Below, piece after piece: positions 32,919-43,823 of a stretch of 64,000 nucleotides of DNA. The notes beneath the pieces were generated by a model. It had not been told where the DNA came from and searched no databases. It saw nothing but the letters and a program-made list of their open reading frames with translations. Origin of the DNA: Gari tellinella (Eukaryota; Mollusca; Bivalvia; Cardiida; Psammobiidae); assembly GCA_922989275.2 (NCBI GenBank), contig OV277861.1:16640540-16704539 (forward strand), in the 5' to 3' direction. The first letter of the stretch is position 1. Each line of letters opens with the position of its first letter. The position numbers were made by a program, and so were the translations under genes.

Positions 32919-33943
32919 GTGAGAGCATCAAGAGGCAATAGTTTGCAGTTTGCAAACCCTTCTTTATTACTATCAACGCAATGTATCAATGTGGATACTA
33001 AAGTAAAATAATAAAATGTATACTGCTCTTTTGATTTGAAGTCAGTATAGTCTCCTATAACTTAATTGTGAAGGTAATTAAGTATTTCATATTTCTTAAT
33101 AAGCGTATGGTGAGTACACCTTTAAAATACTTGAACTACAGAAACCTTTGAAAACGTTTGGCATAATTGAAGCTGATTAGTATCGCGTATTAACCTTTCA
33201 GATACTCAGGAGTTGCAAACGAGTTGGATCAGGATAAGATACCAAATGACTTTGCATCTCATCTGTATTCCAATGTTTAAAGTATACATCTCTTACCAAT
33301 AGTGCCGGGAAATTCATTCAACCGCATTTTAAAACAAAACAATTAATTATGCTAAACTAAGTACTTTAAGCCTCATCTCACATAGCCTATTTGCAATGTT
33401 TAAGACAGGTTCTAGCTGAAAGCAGGCTGTTGGTAATGCTCCTTTATATGTTTTCCGGTTAACTTTCGGACTGCTTCTACCTGGCCCCTAGACACCGCCA
33501 TACTTTGCCGCAATTCTGGGGCTTAATTGTCATAGGGAATCTTTTCTGTTTATCAAACCGAGATTATCCCCTCTGCCAAGAACTACAAGGAAGACAGGTC
33601 GGTGGTTTTGATCACATGCACTGTTTTGGTACAAATCGGTTTAGCCAAATTCATCTGCCTGAAATCATCGTCATCTCATCACATCATCCCTTATTATTCG
33701 TCGGCGCTATATGACCTATTTTGTGTCACAGTGCCGTAATACTCAACTCATCATAATCATCATGTACCTGGCATCATGTAGGAACATAATTATCTACATG
33801 GTTCTGTGATTTTGCATAGTAAAACATAAAAAATGCATATCTACATGTATGAGGAATAAATACATTCACTCAAAGGCATGGCGGAAGGATTAAAACGATA
33901 ACCTGTTTAGCATGAAACTTGTTTAGCATAAATAAGAGGAATA
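32919..33943. other. Mostly unique DNA with weak repeat traces
   Basis: 33195-33290 (TTAACCTTTCAG, GCAAACGAGTTGGATCAGGA) may be a very old B-like copy, and 33385-33485 a very old C-like copy. No credible gene; the frame at 33505-33714 has no domain. Confidence 0.35.
33724..33765 (-). mobile_element. Weak copy of the GAGTTGGGTTTTACGG repeat
   Basis: GTCACAGTGCCGTAATACTC then AACTCATCATAATCATCATG is a diverged inverse of the module at 17964-18030. Confidence 0.4.
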
Positions 33944-34190
33944 CAATGAAGAAGACGTTATACTGTCCAAATAATAGCGTTTACACTAAATCTATTATTT
34001 CAATTGCAAACAGTTTGGAGCTAGATCAGACGCCGGGTAACCCGGCGTCTGATCACGTTCCAAACTATTTGCCACTTAGCTTAAAATATATACTCAAAGT
34101 TGTCAAAAACTTGTCATTTTCTACATTTTTATGCAATGCGTTTGCGATTCGTTTTTGTTTAAACGGGAAAGAATAACGACTTCTCCATTG
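33944..34190 (-). mobile_element. Family A MITE, diverged
   Basis: Ends CAATGAAGAAGACGTTATAC and GACTTCTCCATTG with TA flanks. Core 1 at about 34007-34072 with the GCCGGGTAACCCGGC centre preserved despite divergence elsewhere. Confidence 0.75.
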
Positions 34191-36532
34191 TACAATGTTT
34201 ATCTCGTGTTTGTACAGATAAGCCAAGTACAGGAATAGCGAGCTTCCAGTGAACAATCGATCTGAGCCATATGGGGTCTAAATATTTCTCCCGGAGTTCA
34301 AATTTACTTCATCCTGATAGAGCTTTCCACCATTTCTTATGTCAGAATCCACTTAACTTTATCTCAAAGAACTGGGAGAGATTTATATCATATGTATTTC
34401 ATCTTACAAAAATACAGCCTTTTTATAATTATGATAACGATAAGACAAACAGTGATAAACTGTGGGTAATATTTCACAGGTTTGCAAAATAAATAAAATG
34501 CAGGTTCATCCCACTATTCAATTACGCTAATAAAATGGAGTATTCTGATAACTGCTAGAACCAAGATGAAATTAAAGCTGAAAGCTCCATTATGCGATTT
34601 AAGCACTAACTATATCATGCTTCAAAGTCCCAATCTATTTTAAATTCCGCCAATTAGTCTAACTGGAATGACAAATGACAAAGAGCAGTGTCGCGCAAGT
34701 ACATACTACTATATTCTATTATTATACTGTTAAGTTATTTTCTCACTTCTGACTGGCTAACAAATCTTAGACGCATGCTCATGAACTCTGTATATAGGCC
34801 CAACATATTTGTTTTACAGAAACAAGATGGCCCACTCCTCATTTCGCCTAAAAAACCTGATCAAACCTTACACAGAAAGTGCTAATACATTTGCCTAAAA
34901 CATTCTGCTGACTAACACCCAGGATAGTGATTTTGTTCTGCATTGAAATACAAACATCGGCAAGTATGCAAAATAAGCTAACTCTGACGATCATTTTGTA
35001 TTGAGGTTTGTTTTTATTCAAAATTATAACGAGTTTGTATTTAAACCAGACGATCAGGTCGTTTTGTACGAACTCACATCCAACATTTTAGAATAACATA
35101 CAATCAGGCAACACGGGAGATCCTCAAAAGTATATTTTTTCCATACAAACTTAGAAGCAGCTATCTGAGAAATGGCCAGTAATTGATATTTATCGTATGG
35201 GCGAGTTTGATATGGGACAGAGCAACTTTAACGTGAAAAATCAAGTATCACAAGATGTATGGTTATCTGGATATAACGTTAAGGACAGGTTCCGGCTTAA
35301 CATCGTTCATTGAATATGTTGTTAAATGTTGTGGAAAAGAATATTAAAAACCAAATTAAAGGACGAAATTCTCTCATATTATATCCACAACACCATCTTT
35401 ATTTATGACGAAATTAATTGAACTCTGATGTTTCATAATATTACGTCACTGTAACTGTGGTTTTGAGTCGGTCCATTGTAACGGGTGTGGACAGGTTAGT
35501 TTTATTTATTTCTCTGGATTTGTTTACTCAAATCTATATTCACACTATACACATCTAACTATATTGCACAATAAATCTGGTGAAGAGTTTGAATTTGATG
35601 CCAAATGCAAATTAAACGTTTAAAACTACTTGGCGGTTTCTGTTTACTGAGCGATGTAAACAACAGAGTGGATTGCGTCCCGTCCAAATAATGCATTGGA
35701 GTGCCCGACGGGAATTTACGTTTAGCATTATTAAAAATGCTAAATTGGTTGCAGTATAATATTTACCGAGGGTACGTGAGACTATATATTTCAGGCTTGC
35801 AAACTCATGTAACCTTCCCTTAACGGTTCGAGCAACATGATTTCCTCTCCTGAAGAATACAATTAATCTTCATGTACCCCGTGAGAAAACTATCATTAAT
35901 AATGTCATTAACATACGGACGAAACTTGTACTATATTATTGCAGACTGTTAACTTACCTGGTGTGCTAAGGATTACTAGACTCACATAGCGACGGTTGCA
36001 GCTAATCTAACGTGTTACATTATATATAAGTCATGCTGTATTTGCACTTTATTTAGTATATATGGTCCCCTATCACGCCATGCACCAGATAACAAGGCAT
36101 AACTCATTTGTGTCAATGTCGAGGACACAACAAAACGATAAACACGTTATCCCAATAATATCAGATTCCATATCGTTGTCAGCATTTATTACTTAAAAAT
36201 ATTTTTGTATGATTTATTTTCTTTTAAAAATATAAAAGTAAGTTTGAAGTAGTTTTTCGAAGTTAAGTTTGGATTCAGACAGTTTAAATATATACCAAGT
36301 TCAGCATGATACATTGAGCATGCCCAAATCCTCGTTGATCACTTAGGTCAGCCTAATCCTTGGAAAACTGGGTAGGTTCAGACTTAAACGCCATATTACG
36401 TTGCCGTTAATTAATGTCTAATGTCTTATGAAGATAATAAAATGAATCACATACATATAATAACTTTATGCTTTATTGGGTTGAGACTATTTTAAGTCCA
36501 AAGTATGTTATGTGATACATGTAACTGATTCT
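34191..36532. other. Longest stretch free of recognised repeats (2.3 kb)
   Basis: AT-rich DNA with no tandem repeat, hairpin core or terminal-repeat element that I can see. Open frames are all short. It could be intron or intergenic host sequence; nothing supports a choice. Confidence 0.45.
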
Positions 36533-36783
36533 TTAACCCTTTCCCCCATAGAACAGCCTTTTAGCGAATGTGATTTATTCCTCCGCTGAAGAAAATTGTT
36601 CCAATTTAATCAGTCATGAATATTTATTATAAGGAATATTTTCTATATTCAAGCACATGATAGCTTAAAGCAGGCTGAAAGTAAAGCAGAATGCTCCTAA
36701 AGGTGGATTCTCTTTACTTTCAACCTATTTTAAGTAGTCATCTATATTCAAGAAAAGAAATAGGCTATATGGTAAAGGGTTAA
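36533..36783 (-). mobile_element. Family C MITE, full length
   Basis: TTAACCCTTTCCCCCATAG to GGTAAAGGGTTAA. Core 2 about 36663-36736 has one arm partly mutated (GGTGGATTCTCTTTAC), so the hairpin is imperfect. Confidence 0.8.
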
Positions 36784-37044
36784 GGAGATTTTGTGTCGTA
36801 ATAAAATCTTACTGTACTATGGTGCATTGATCTGTAACCTGTCCTAAGCACACTATAATTATTAGTGTTTATAATAGTAAAGGTCATTTAAGAGAGTGGG
36901 ATCTAAATATATGTAAACGTCTCTATATGTAAACGAAATTCGATTATGCGAACTAGCTTTTAAAAGTCTAAAATACCGATACTGAAATATGGGTTTTTAT
37001 GACTAAATGAGAATGAGTTAATAATAAAATACTATCAAAGGCAA
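36784..37044. other. No recognisable feature
   Basis: AT-rich; nothing seen. Confidence 0.35.
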
Positions 37045-37271
37045 TTAACCCATTATACCCAGTGGATTCTTCAAAGTTTATATATTGGATAAGTCTTTTT
37101 TTATCAAAGCGATGCCTGGTCAAAGTTTTTATTTTTATTTTGTTTTATATTGAAATTACTATCAGCAAACAGTGTAGACTCTGATCAGACGCCGCATAAT
37201 GTTGCGTCTGATCTGAGTCTTCACTGTTTGCCTATGTCCCATATATGGGATCGTGGGCACAAATGGGTTAA
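37045..37271 (+). mobile_element. Family I MITE (TTAACCCATT ends, core 1)
   Basis: TTAACCCATTATACCCAGTG at the left and GCACAAATGGGTTAA at the right. It encloses a core-1 variant at about 37168-37233: CAAACAGTGTAGACTCTGAT pairs with ATCTGAGTCTTCACTGTTTG. The central GCCGCATAATGTTGCG is imperfect. Only this copy is clear in the window. Confidence 0.7.
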
Positions 37272-37573
37272 ATAGAAACGATTTTGAGATATCAGTATAG
37301 GTACAGGTGGTTTAACGCAGTCGATTAATCACAAATGTGTCATTTGTAGACTATTTGAAATGAAAATAATCTTACCAATTAGCTCATAAATCTTCATCCC
37401 TATCACACAGGGCAGTGCATTAATCTTAGGATACGATATAATAAATTACCCATCAGAGTAAGCCACCGGCATGTCATAGAGAACACTGAAGGAAGTGCAC
37501 ATCATGCTGCAAAGTTACAGGAGAGGCAATTTATCACCTCTAAATATGCATCGCCGTTGATAGAGACAGGATA
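37272..37573. other. No supported gene
   Basis: Unique-looking sequence between two MITEs. Confidence 0.35.
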
Positions 37574-37819
37574 CAGTGGGAAATCTGTTATTCTTTCCCG
37601 TTTAAACGCAAACGTACGCAAACGCAAAGCACTAAAACGTAGGAAAGAACAACTTTTGGACAATTCTGATAATTCTTGTTTATCTTGGTGGCAAACAGTT
37701 TGGAGCCTGATCAGACGCCGGGTTACCCGGCGTCTGATCTGGCTCCAAACTGTTTGCACTGCAAATAATAGTTTTAGCGTAAACGCGTTTATTGGGAAAG
37801 AATAACAGATTCTCCACTG
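37574..37819 (+). mobile_element. Family A MITE, intact
   Basis: Nearly identical to the 29313 copy including the full core-1 hairpin (about 37691-37757). Left terminus has CAGTGGGAAATC in place of CAGTGGAGAATC. The TA flank is intact at the left only; the right flank reads TG. Confidence 0.85.
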
Positions 37820-37829
37820 TGAATAGTTA

Positions 37830-38007
37830 CAGTGGAGAAGACGTCATTCATTCTAAATAAACGCGTTTACGCTGAAACTGTAATGTCCTTTGCAAACATA
37901 AATAGTCAGATGTGTCCCTCCAAATCTTATTAATTTCTACATTTTATTGCAATGCGTATGCATTTTGTTTGCGTTTAAATGGGGAAAAAATACGTCTTCT
38001 CCACGGT
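37830..38007 (-). mobile_element. Family A MITE without a core
   Basis: CAGTGGAGAAGACGTCATTC to ACGTCTTCTCCACGGTG. The subterminal AAACGCGTTTACGCTG and TTTGCGTTTAAATGG are present, but only CAAACATAAATAGTCAG is left of core 1. It lies 10 bp from the preceding A copy. Confidence 0.7.
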
Positions 38008-38036
38008 GCATATTAGATTAGAAAACGCGTATTTCC

Positions 38037-38107
38037 TCAAACTTCATCCTTATGCATACACGTGTTGCCTGACAGGCAACACATGTATGCATAAGGATGA
38101 AGTTTGA
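38037..38107. repeat. 71-bp near-perfect palindrome
   Basis: TCAAACTTCATCCTTATGCA at the left and TGCATAAGGATGAAGTTTGA at the right meet at TTGCCTGACAGGCAA with almost no loop. One mismatch near CACGTG/CACATG. It is not similar to core 1 or 2 and has no recognisable flanking termini. Confidence 0.85.
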
Positions 38108-38690
38108 TCAGTTTATGCACTAGTTGAAGCGACAATGGACAATAAACTACTGAATTTGGCCGTTGCGAAACTTGTGAATTGGTGCTCATTTTTTTCTAAA
38201 TATCCGATATATCAGTTTTCTCGTGAGCCATCTTATGTTTTCAAAACCCAGACACAAAACGTAATTTAGTTTCTGTTCGTCGTGACTAATCCGCATTAAA
38301 ACGGACAATTATTGAGAATTTACATCTGTTAAATCGCCGTTTTAGTATTAACAATGACGCAATTGTGACAACTGTTGCAGATTGCTTTGACCAAACTGTT
38401 AGACTCTATAATGATATTTGCATAAAGCAATTAAAACAAAAGTGCCCTTGAGAATTGCTTCTGAGCAGAACTTATTGCTTTCGGAAATACCATTAAGTGA
38501 AATTAGGTTACCCTAAATTCGTATAATGAAAATGACTAGACAGCAAGATGGTTTCTTGCACAAAGATTCGCTTTTCAGATTTTATTCACGTGTAAGGGGC
38601 ACATCCAGAGGAAAACTAGCGTCGTGCTCACGTGGATGTGACTACTAACAAACCTTCTTAACGCTGTTAGAGAAATCATTATGACTACAG
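38108..38690. other. No supported gene
   Basis: Nothing beyond AT-rich unique-looking DNA. A half core-1 (CAAACAGTTTGGACCTAGAT) follows at 38694. Confidence 0.4.
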
Positions 38691-38755
38691 CAAACAGTTT
38701 GGACCTAGATGATACGGCTTCTTATTCAAGCTTAAACTGTTTGACACTATTTAAA

Positions 38756-38947
38756 CAGGGCTCCAGATAAGAGTGAGTAATCTGAACAAATCCAATATTT
38801 TCTCACTCATACAGCACCAAATCCCCTGGTGTTACTACTCATTAGAATCGTCTCTTCGAGACGATTCTAATGAGTAGTGACACCATAGGGTTTAAATCAG
38901 AAATAAAGGTTGTAGGTTTTGAAATACGCCCCTTATCTGGAGCCCTG
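38756..38947 (+). mobile_element. Family L foldback element, copy 1
   Basis: CAGGGCTCCAGATAAGAG and CCTTATCTGGAGCCCTG are the termini. The centre is a perfect stem, ATTAGAATCGTCTCTTCGAG with its inverse. No coding capacity. The terminal CAGGG is reminiscent of hAT-type ends, but a clean 8-bp duplication is not present. Confidence 0.7.
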
Positions 38948-39187
38948 CTATTATGATATTTTTTGAAAGACATCTACAACTGGTTCCCGTAAAAAAAGTT
39001 GGAGACAAGACCATTATTGCGTAATGTGAATTACTATTGTGCAATGTATGGCGAATACAGAAGACCCTGATCGGCGGGTTCCGGTAAAAGTCCTCTGGTC
39101 CGGTTCTATACGTCGACTCGTCGCTAGGTGGTAAATGGTTAAAACTCATTGTAGTAAGACCAAAAGCTCTTACTGGAGCTTGCCGCT

Positions 39188-39421
39188 TTACTTACATCTC
39201 ACTTCAATCCACCACATACAACATTCCTTCCTGTTTACGAGTTCGTAAGATCCTGGTTTTCGAGTACATGGTAACTGATAACTTATGTAATTTTGTTCGA
39301 AATATAACCATAACAAAGACCCGCACAATAATAAAATAATAAAAGGAATTAAATGTATTGTCATAGCAATTGCAATAACCATCGATCTTGGGTGCACTTT
39401 CCTGCCATTTTCATAAAACAT
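39188..39421 (-). CDS. Candidate exon: short membrane-anchored protein, unknown
   Basis: A 77-codon minus frame in the 500 bp between two L elements. The translation has a basic start (NGRKVHPR), one strong hydrophobic segment at about residues 15-43 (IAIAMTIHLIPFIILLLCGS and on), and a polar tail with four cysteines (C52, C67, C68, C76). The minus strand gives a consensus-like splice donor GTAAGT just before the stop, after GAAGTGAGAT, so the frame could be a first coding exon. The type II membrane topology is an inference. I do not recognise the family, and no second exon is visible. It may be fortuitous. Confidence 0.25.
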   Translation of the reverse strand: MFYENGRKVHPRSMVIAIAMTIHLIPFIILLLCGSLLWLYFEQNYISYQLPCTRKPGSYELVNRKECCMWWIEVRCK

Positions 39422-39453
39422 TAGGTGATTACTTTGTGTGTTTAACTTAATCT

Positions 39454-39645
39454 CAGGGCTCCAGATAAGGGGCGTATTTCAAAACCTACAACCTTTATTT
39501 CTTATTTAAACCCTATGGTGTCACTACTTATTAGAATCGTCTCGAAGAGACGATTCTAATGAGTAGTAACACCAGGGGATTTGGTGCTGTATGAGTGAGA
39601 AAATATTGGATTTGTTCAGATTACCCACTCTTATCTGGAGCCCTG
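39454..39645 (-). mobile_element. Family L foldback element, copy 2 (inverted)
   Basis: Same 190-bp element as 38756-38947 in the opposite orientation. AATCT lies directly on both sides (39449-39453 and 39646-39650) and may be a short target duplication. Confidence 0.75.
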
Positions 39646-39934
39646 AATCTTGAAAATGAATTTTATTGGAAATGGCAATGACAAAAATGTTTTGACAGTT
39701 TCAACAGTTAAATGGAGACTATACCATTTATTCTCCAGAGATATTGGATTACAGAAGAATATTGGACGGGTATTGTGTCTGTTTAATGTTAAATGTATTT
39801 GTTCTTTTTACGTAAAGAATTTGTCCGCTTGACCTTGAAATATTAAGCGAAATATCCGTTACAATTTCTATTGAAGCAAACGAAGCCATCTCGTAGGATT
39901 TGTTAAAGACCGGTTGACAAGAATAAAACTGTTA
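39646..39934. other. No supported gene
   Basis: A 60-codon plus frame (39650-39832) has no domain; nothing else seen. Confidence 0.35.
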
Positions 39935-40180
39935 CAGTGGAGAATCTGTTATTCTTTCCCGTTTAAACGCAAACGTACGCAAACGCAAAGCACTAAAACG
40001 TAGAAAAGAACAACTTTTGGACAATTCTGATAATTCTTGTTTATCTTGGTGGCAAACAGTTTTGAGCCTGATCAGACGCCGGGTTACCAGGCGTCTGATC
40101 TTGCTCCAAACTGTTTGTAAAAGAAAAAATAGTTTTAGCGTAAACGCGTTTATTGGGAAAGAATAACAGATTCTCCACTG
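39935..40180 (+). mobile_element. Family A MITE, intact ends
   Basis: TA-flanked, ends perfect. The core-1 hairpin has several unpaired changes (ACAGTTTTGAGCC, GGGTTACCAGGC, GTTTGTAAAAG), unlike most copies of the same age class. Confidence 0.85.
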
Positions 40181-40216
40181 TATACCAATGTGCTACAGTT
40201 ATAAAAGTTATACCTT

Positions 40217-40380
40217 TTAACCCATTTACTTCAAAGGCCTACATCACTCAAATTGGCAAATAGTTTGGATTCTGATTAGAAGCCACCTATTTACTCATAT
40301 CAATGTTTAATAATTTTTTATAAAAGCAGACGAAAACCCGAAGCAGACGACATTACGACAATGAATGTGCTAGGCGGGCT
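40217..40380. mobile_element. Decayed family E-like MITE
   Basis: TTTTAACCCATTTACTTCAA at the left, a half core (GCAAATAGTTTGGATTCTGA), GAAGCAGACGACATTACGAC and GTGCTAGGCGGGC at the right, directly followed by a B copy. Confidence 0.5.
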
Positions 40381-40620
40381 TTAACCCTTTCACTGCTAAC
40401 TTTTTCGTGAGATGTTTACCCCTTCACCGTTTCAGGGTCGTCTGCTTCAATTTGGTTGTCTGCAATGTCGTTTAAAAACATGTCAGTATGACTAAAGAAA
40501 TTTCAAAACGAGTGTCAAACAGTTTGGGTCCTGATCAGACGCCGCCTTACGCGGCGTCTGATCAGGATCCAAATAGTTTGCACACGCGCTTTCAGATGTC
40601 ATTGAGAGTGAAAGAGTTAA
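40381..40620 (+). mobile_element. Family B MITE, intact 240 bp
   Basis: TTAACCCTTTCACTGC to TTGAGAGTGAAAGAGTTAA. Core 1 at about 40517-40580 (GGGTCCTGATCAGACGCC against GGCGTCTGATCAGGATCC). CGTCTGC motifs at 40440 and GTTGTCTGC at 40456. Confidence 0.85.
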
Positions 40621-41189
40621 CGTCATAATGGAACCGAAAGGGTGTCAAAGGAAACGTTTGTAGTGTTTCTTTTCTTTGAGAGTCTAAACGTTTGTAAATC
40701 CAGACTGCCTTTTGGGATCAACACTGTTCAATGCATTCAAGAGCGATGTTAACAGTGAAATTGTAACGAACCCAGACGGGAACCATCGTGGTTTGAGCGG
40801 GGTTGAAGGATGGAGTGTGATTAAAATGTCGCGTAAACGTGCCACTAGGATTCAATTCAATTTAATTTAATGCCAATGAACGCTGATGAGGTTCATTTTC
40901 GGCTGATCCTTAATCCCGTTGCTGTCATGACGTCATCAATTCTAAACAATTGTTGTCTGTATTTATTTCTCAAATTTAACTTTTAAGTATTCCGAGTTCA
41001 GAAATATAGAAATGAGTGTTAAACCTTTTAGATCTTGCCGTTACGCGACGTCTGATCAGGATTCAAAATGTTTGCAAATAAACAGCACACTCGGGATCAG
41101 GCAGGGAAGGGATTTAACTATGAACACACTATGTGTATAAACTGTTACGTTTTCATCGTATCTGAGAGTTGTTTTATCTGTATTTTCTT
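40621..41189. other. Mostly unique DNA with one decayed core-1 element
   Basis: 40915-41115 holds TTGTTGTCTG, a single core arm (GACGTCTGATCAGGATTC) and GGGAAGGGATTTAA, like 25735-25939. No gene. Confidence 0.4.
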
Positions 41190-41258
41190 GCAGGAAGATC
41201 TAATCAGACTAACAAATGAGACGTTGAGTTACTCGTGGTCTCATCCGGATCCAAGCTG
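41190..41258. mobile_element. Half of a family E hairpin, cut by a D insertion
   Basis: GAGACGTTGAGTTACTCGTG then GTCTCATCCGGATCCAAGCT is the E-type core. It stops exactly where the family D copy starts. Confidence 0.55.
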
Positions 41259-41584
41259 CAGTGTTCCCTACCTATATACAACGGCCATCCTAACAACGAC
41301 TCTCTCCTTACAATGACCCTTGCCACAGTTCCCTAAACAGGACAATTATGTCTAACGCTTTTACTGCTGCAAAATCGTCTGCTTAAAATTGTCGTCTACT
41401 TTTTTTCTCAAAGTTAGATATAAGTGGAGTATTGATAGAATAAATATGATTATGAGTGACAAACAGCTAAAATCGAGATTCAACTGTTTGCAAATGTAAG
41501 CCAAGTCTCCCTATAACGACTCCCTCCGAACAACATTCACAATCTGTGTCTCCCATTGGGCGTTGTTGTAGAGAGCGAGCACTG
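41259..41584 (+). mobile_element. Family D MITE
   Basis: CAGTGTTCCCTACCTATATA to AGAGCGAGCACTG. Core 1 is reduced (AACAGCTAAAATCGAGATTC) and has lost the GACGCC stem completely. Confidence 0.75.
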
Positions 41585-41895
41585 TACTTGCAATCGTTAT
41601 CAGCAAATTCACCGTAGCGCACTGAAGATTTATATCTCCGAAGAGAGGCATTTTGTATGTTATTATAAATCTTTGCATGTATTTGAATTTTCAATATTCG
41701 AGAATTATAGGATAGGCTTTATCGCTAGATTTCATTCTTATAACTTAGATAGTTTTTGTCTGCAAATTTTGTCGTCAGCGGCAGTTTAAAGACTTATTTT
41801 TTGTCGTTTCCTTTTGGAATTATCGCCAGTGTAAAAAGTTAAGCTTTTGAAACATCTGGATAATTGTCTACGCTATCGTTCAGTGTGTATCGCTT

Positions 41896-42357
41896 TAACT
41901 CTTTGCATGCTACAGTGGAGAATCTGTTATTCTTTCCCAATAAACGCGTTTACGCTAAAACTATTATTTGCAGTGCAAACAGTTTGGAGCCAGATCAGAC
42001 GCCGGGTAACCCGGCGTCTGATCAGGCTCCAAACTGTTTGCCACCAAGATAAACATGATTTATCAGAATTGTCCAAAAATTGTACTTTTCTACGTTTTAG
42101 TGCTTTGCGTTCGCGTACGTTTGCGTTTAAACGGGAAAGAATAACAGATTCTCCACTGTAGCGACGGATAATTGCCATTGCAAACAATTTGGATACATAT
42201 GAGACACCGCATAACGCGGCGTCTTATCAGGATCAAAACTGTTTGACACTCTGACCATGTCTTTCAAAGAAATTTAAAAAATTCTATTCTAAGAACAATA
42301 GCAGACGACAAATGGTGCAGTCGAAAATCAATACCCAGCATGCAAAGAGTGTATTCG
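41896..42357. mobile_element. Family H element (TTAACTCTTTGCATGC ends) with nested A
   Basis: TTAACTCTTTGCATGC at the left and GCATGCAAAGAGT at the right are inverted. It contains its own core 1 at about 42179-42245 (GCAAACAATTTGGATACATA) and GCAGACGACAAATGGTGCAG. A family A copy sits at its left edge, 41913-42158, between duplicated TA. Confidence 0.65.
41913..42158 (-). mobile_element. Family A MITE, intact, nested in H
   Basis: Perfect TIRs, TA on both sides, core 1 at about 41978-42043 with GGAGCCAGATCAGACGCC. One of three near-identical minus copies (also 48973 and 54060). Confidence 0.9.
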
Positions 42358-42491
42358 TTTTAGGCTGAATGTTTTATATTGAGTATTCCAGTTTAGAAAA
42401 TTAACCATTTTACGTTGATTTTAGGAATGGCTTTAGAAAAGAATTTTGTAAAATGACAGTTAAACGAACAGTACATACAAGGATATAAGCC

Positions 42492-42731
42492 CAGTCACTT
42501 TAAATGACACTTAAAAGCGCTCTTGCAAACAGTTTGGGTCCTGATCAGACGTCGCGTGAGGCGGCGTCTGATCAGGACCCAAACTGTTTGACACTCGTTT
42601 TGAAATTTCATCAGTCATGCTGCCTTATTTTAACTTTGAAACGACTTTACAGACAAAATAATTGAAGCAGACGACAATGAAACGGTGAAATGGTAAATTT
42701 CTCGCGACATATTTGGCAGTTAAATGGTTAA
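42492..42731 (-). mobile_element. Family B MITE
   Basis: Left end eroded (AGTCACTTTAAATGACAC), right end GGCAGTTAAATGGTTAA. Core 1 at about 42528-42592, with GGGTCCTGATCAGACG against CGTCTGATCAGGACCC near perfect. Confidence 0.75.
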
Positions 42732-42813
42732 GGACCTCTAAAGAAGTCCCCTGAACAGTGTCTGCCTTGTTTGCAAACTGAACATCTACTGGCTCACTGC
42801 ATATAAAGGGTTA

Positions 42814-43050
42814 CAGTGGAGAATATGTTATTCTTTCCCGTTTAAACGCAAACGTACGCAAACGCAAAGCACTAAAACATAGAAAAGAACAACTTTTGGA
42901 CAATTCTGATAATTCTTGTTTATCTTGGTGGCAAACAGTTTGGAGCCTGATCAGACGCCGGGTTACCCGGCGTCTGATCTGGCTCCAAACTGTTTGCACT
43001 GCAAATAATAGTTTTAGCGTAAACGCGTTTATTGGGAAAGAATAACACTG
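42814..43050 (+). mobile_element. Family A MITE with 8-bp terminal deletion
   Basis: The left end CAGTGGAGAATATGTTATTC is whole. The right end is GAATAACACTG, missing the GATTCTC segment. TA flanks and core 1 (about 42932-42998) are intact. Confidence 0.85.
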
Positions 43051-43570
43051 TAAACAACCTACTAGAAGAAGACGTTTGATTTGAGTTCTTTTTAACAAAA
43101 TTCATAACTGAAGTCTGGTAGTAGTGCTGTGGAATGGAAATGTGTTCTAGGCATTGAAAACTCAGCGGTTATTTAGTTGTTAATTATATTTAAGATTTTA
43201 GGCGTCGCCCTTACCTTTTACATTACCGGTATACAGAAATTCTCTAAATGGTTTGGTCTGTATGTAATATCCCCTCAAGTTTGCTACAATTAAGAACATT
43301 TGCATTTAGTAAATTACATTTCCGGTTCACGTTTAATAGACACGTTTCGGTAAACATGGTACATGCTCAATAAACCCGAATACTTGCTTCAATACATTAA
43401 CACCCAGCGGATCGTATATGAGTAATATGTGGAATTCATAAAAGGTGTTTTAGTGAAGAGTACACTTTTTTATGCAAACAGTGTAACAATGATTAAGTGA
43501 CTCATATAGGAGCCCTCTGATCCGGGTATGCATTTTTTGTCATTTTGCAAGTGATTCTAAACATCAACCC
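43051..43570. other. No supported gene
   Basis: Unique-looking DNA. Confidence 0.4.
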
Positions 43571-43823
43571 TTAACCCTTTACCCAATAATCTGTTTATAA
43601 TATTAAATACAGGTGATCACTTAAAGCAGGTTGAAAGTAAAGCAAAATGTGCCTTAAGGCACATTCTGCTTTACTTTCAGCCTGCTTTAAACTACTATCT
43701 GCTATGCTATATCAAGATATTTGTCATTGTAATTGTTAATGAGGTTATAAACTGGAACTATTTTCTTCAGCGGAGGAATAAATTGAATGCGCTAAAAGGC
43801 GCTTCTATTGGGGAAAGGGTTAA
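43571..43823 (+). mobile_element. Family C MITE, full length
   Basis: TTAACCCTTTACCCAATAAT to GGGGAAAGGGTTAA. Core 2 at about 43620-43690, closing on GTGCCTTAAGGCAC. Confidence 0.85.

Noticed and set aside
38756..38947. hAT superfamily assignment of family L
   Set aside because: CAGGG ends are suggestive, but the 8-bp target duplication expected for hAT is not exact at either good copy.
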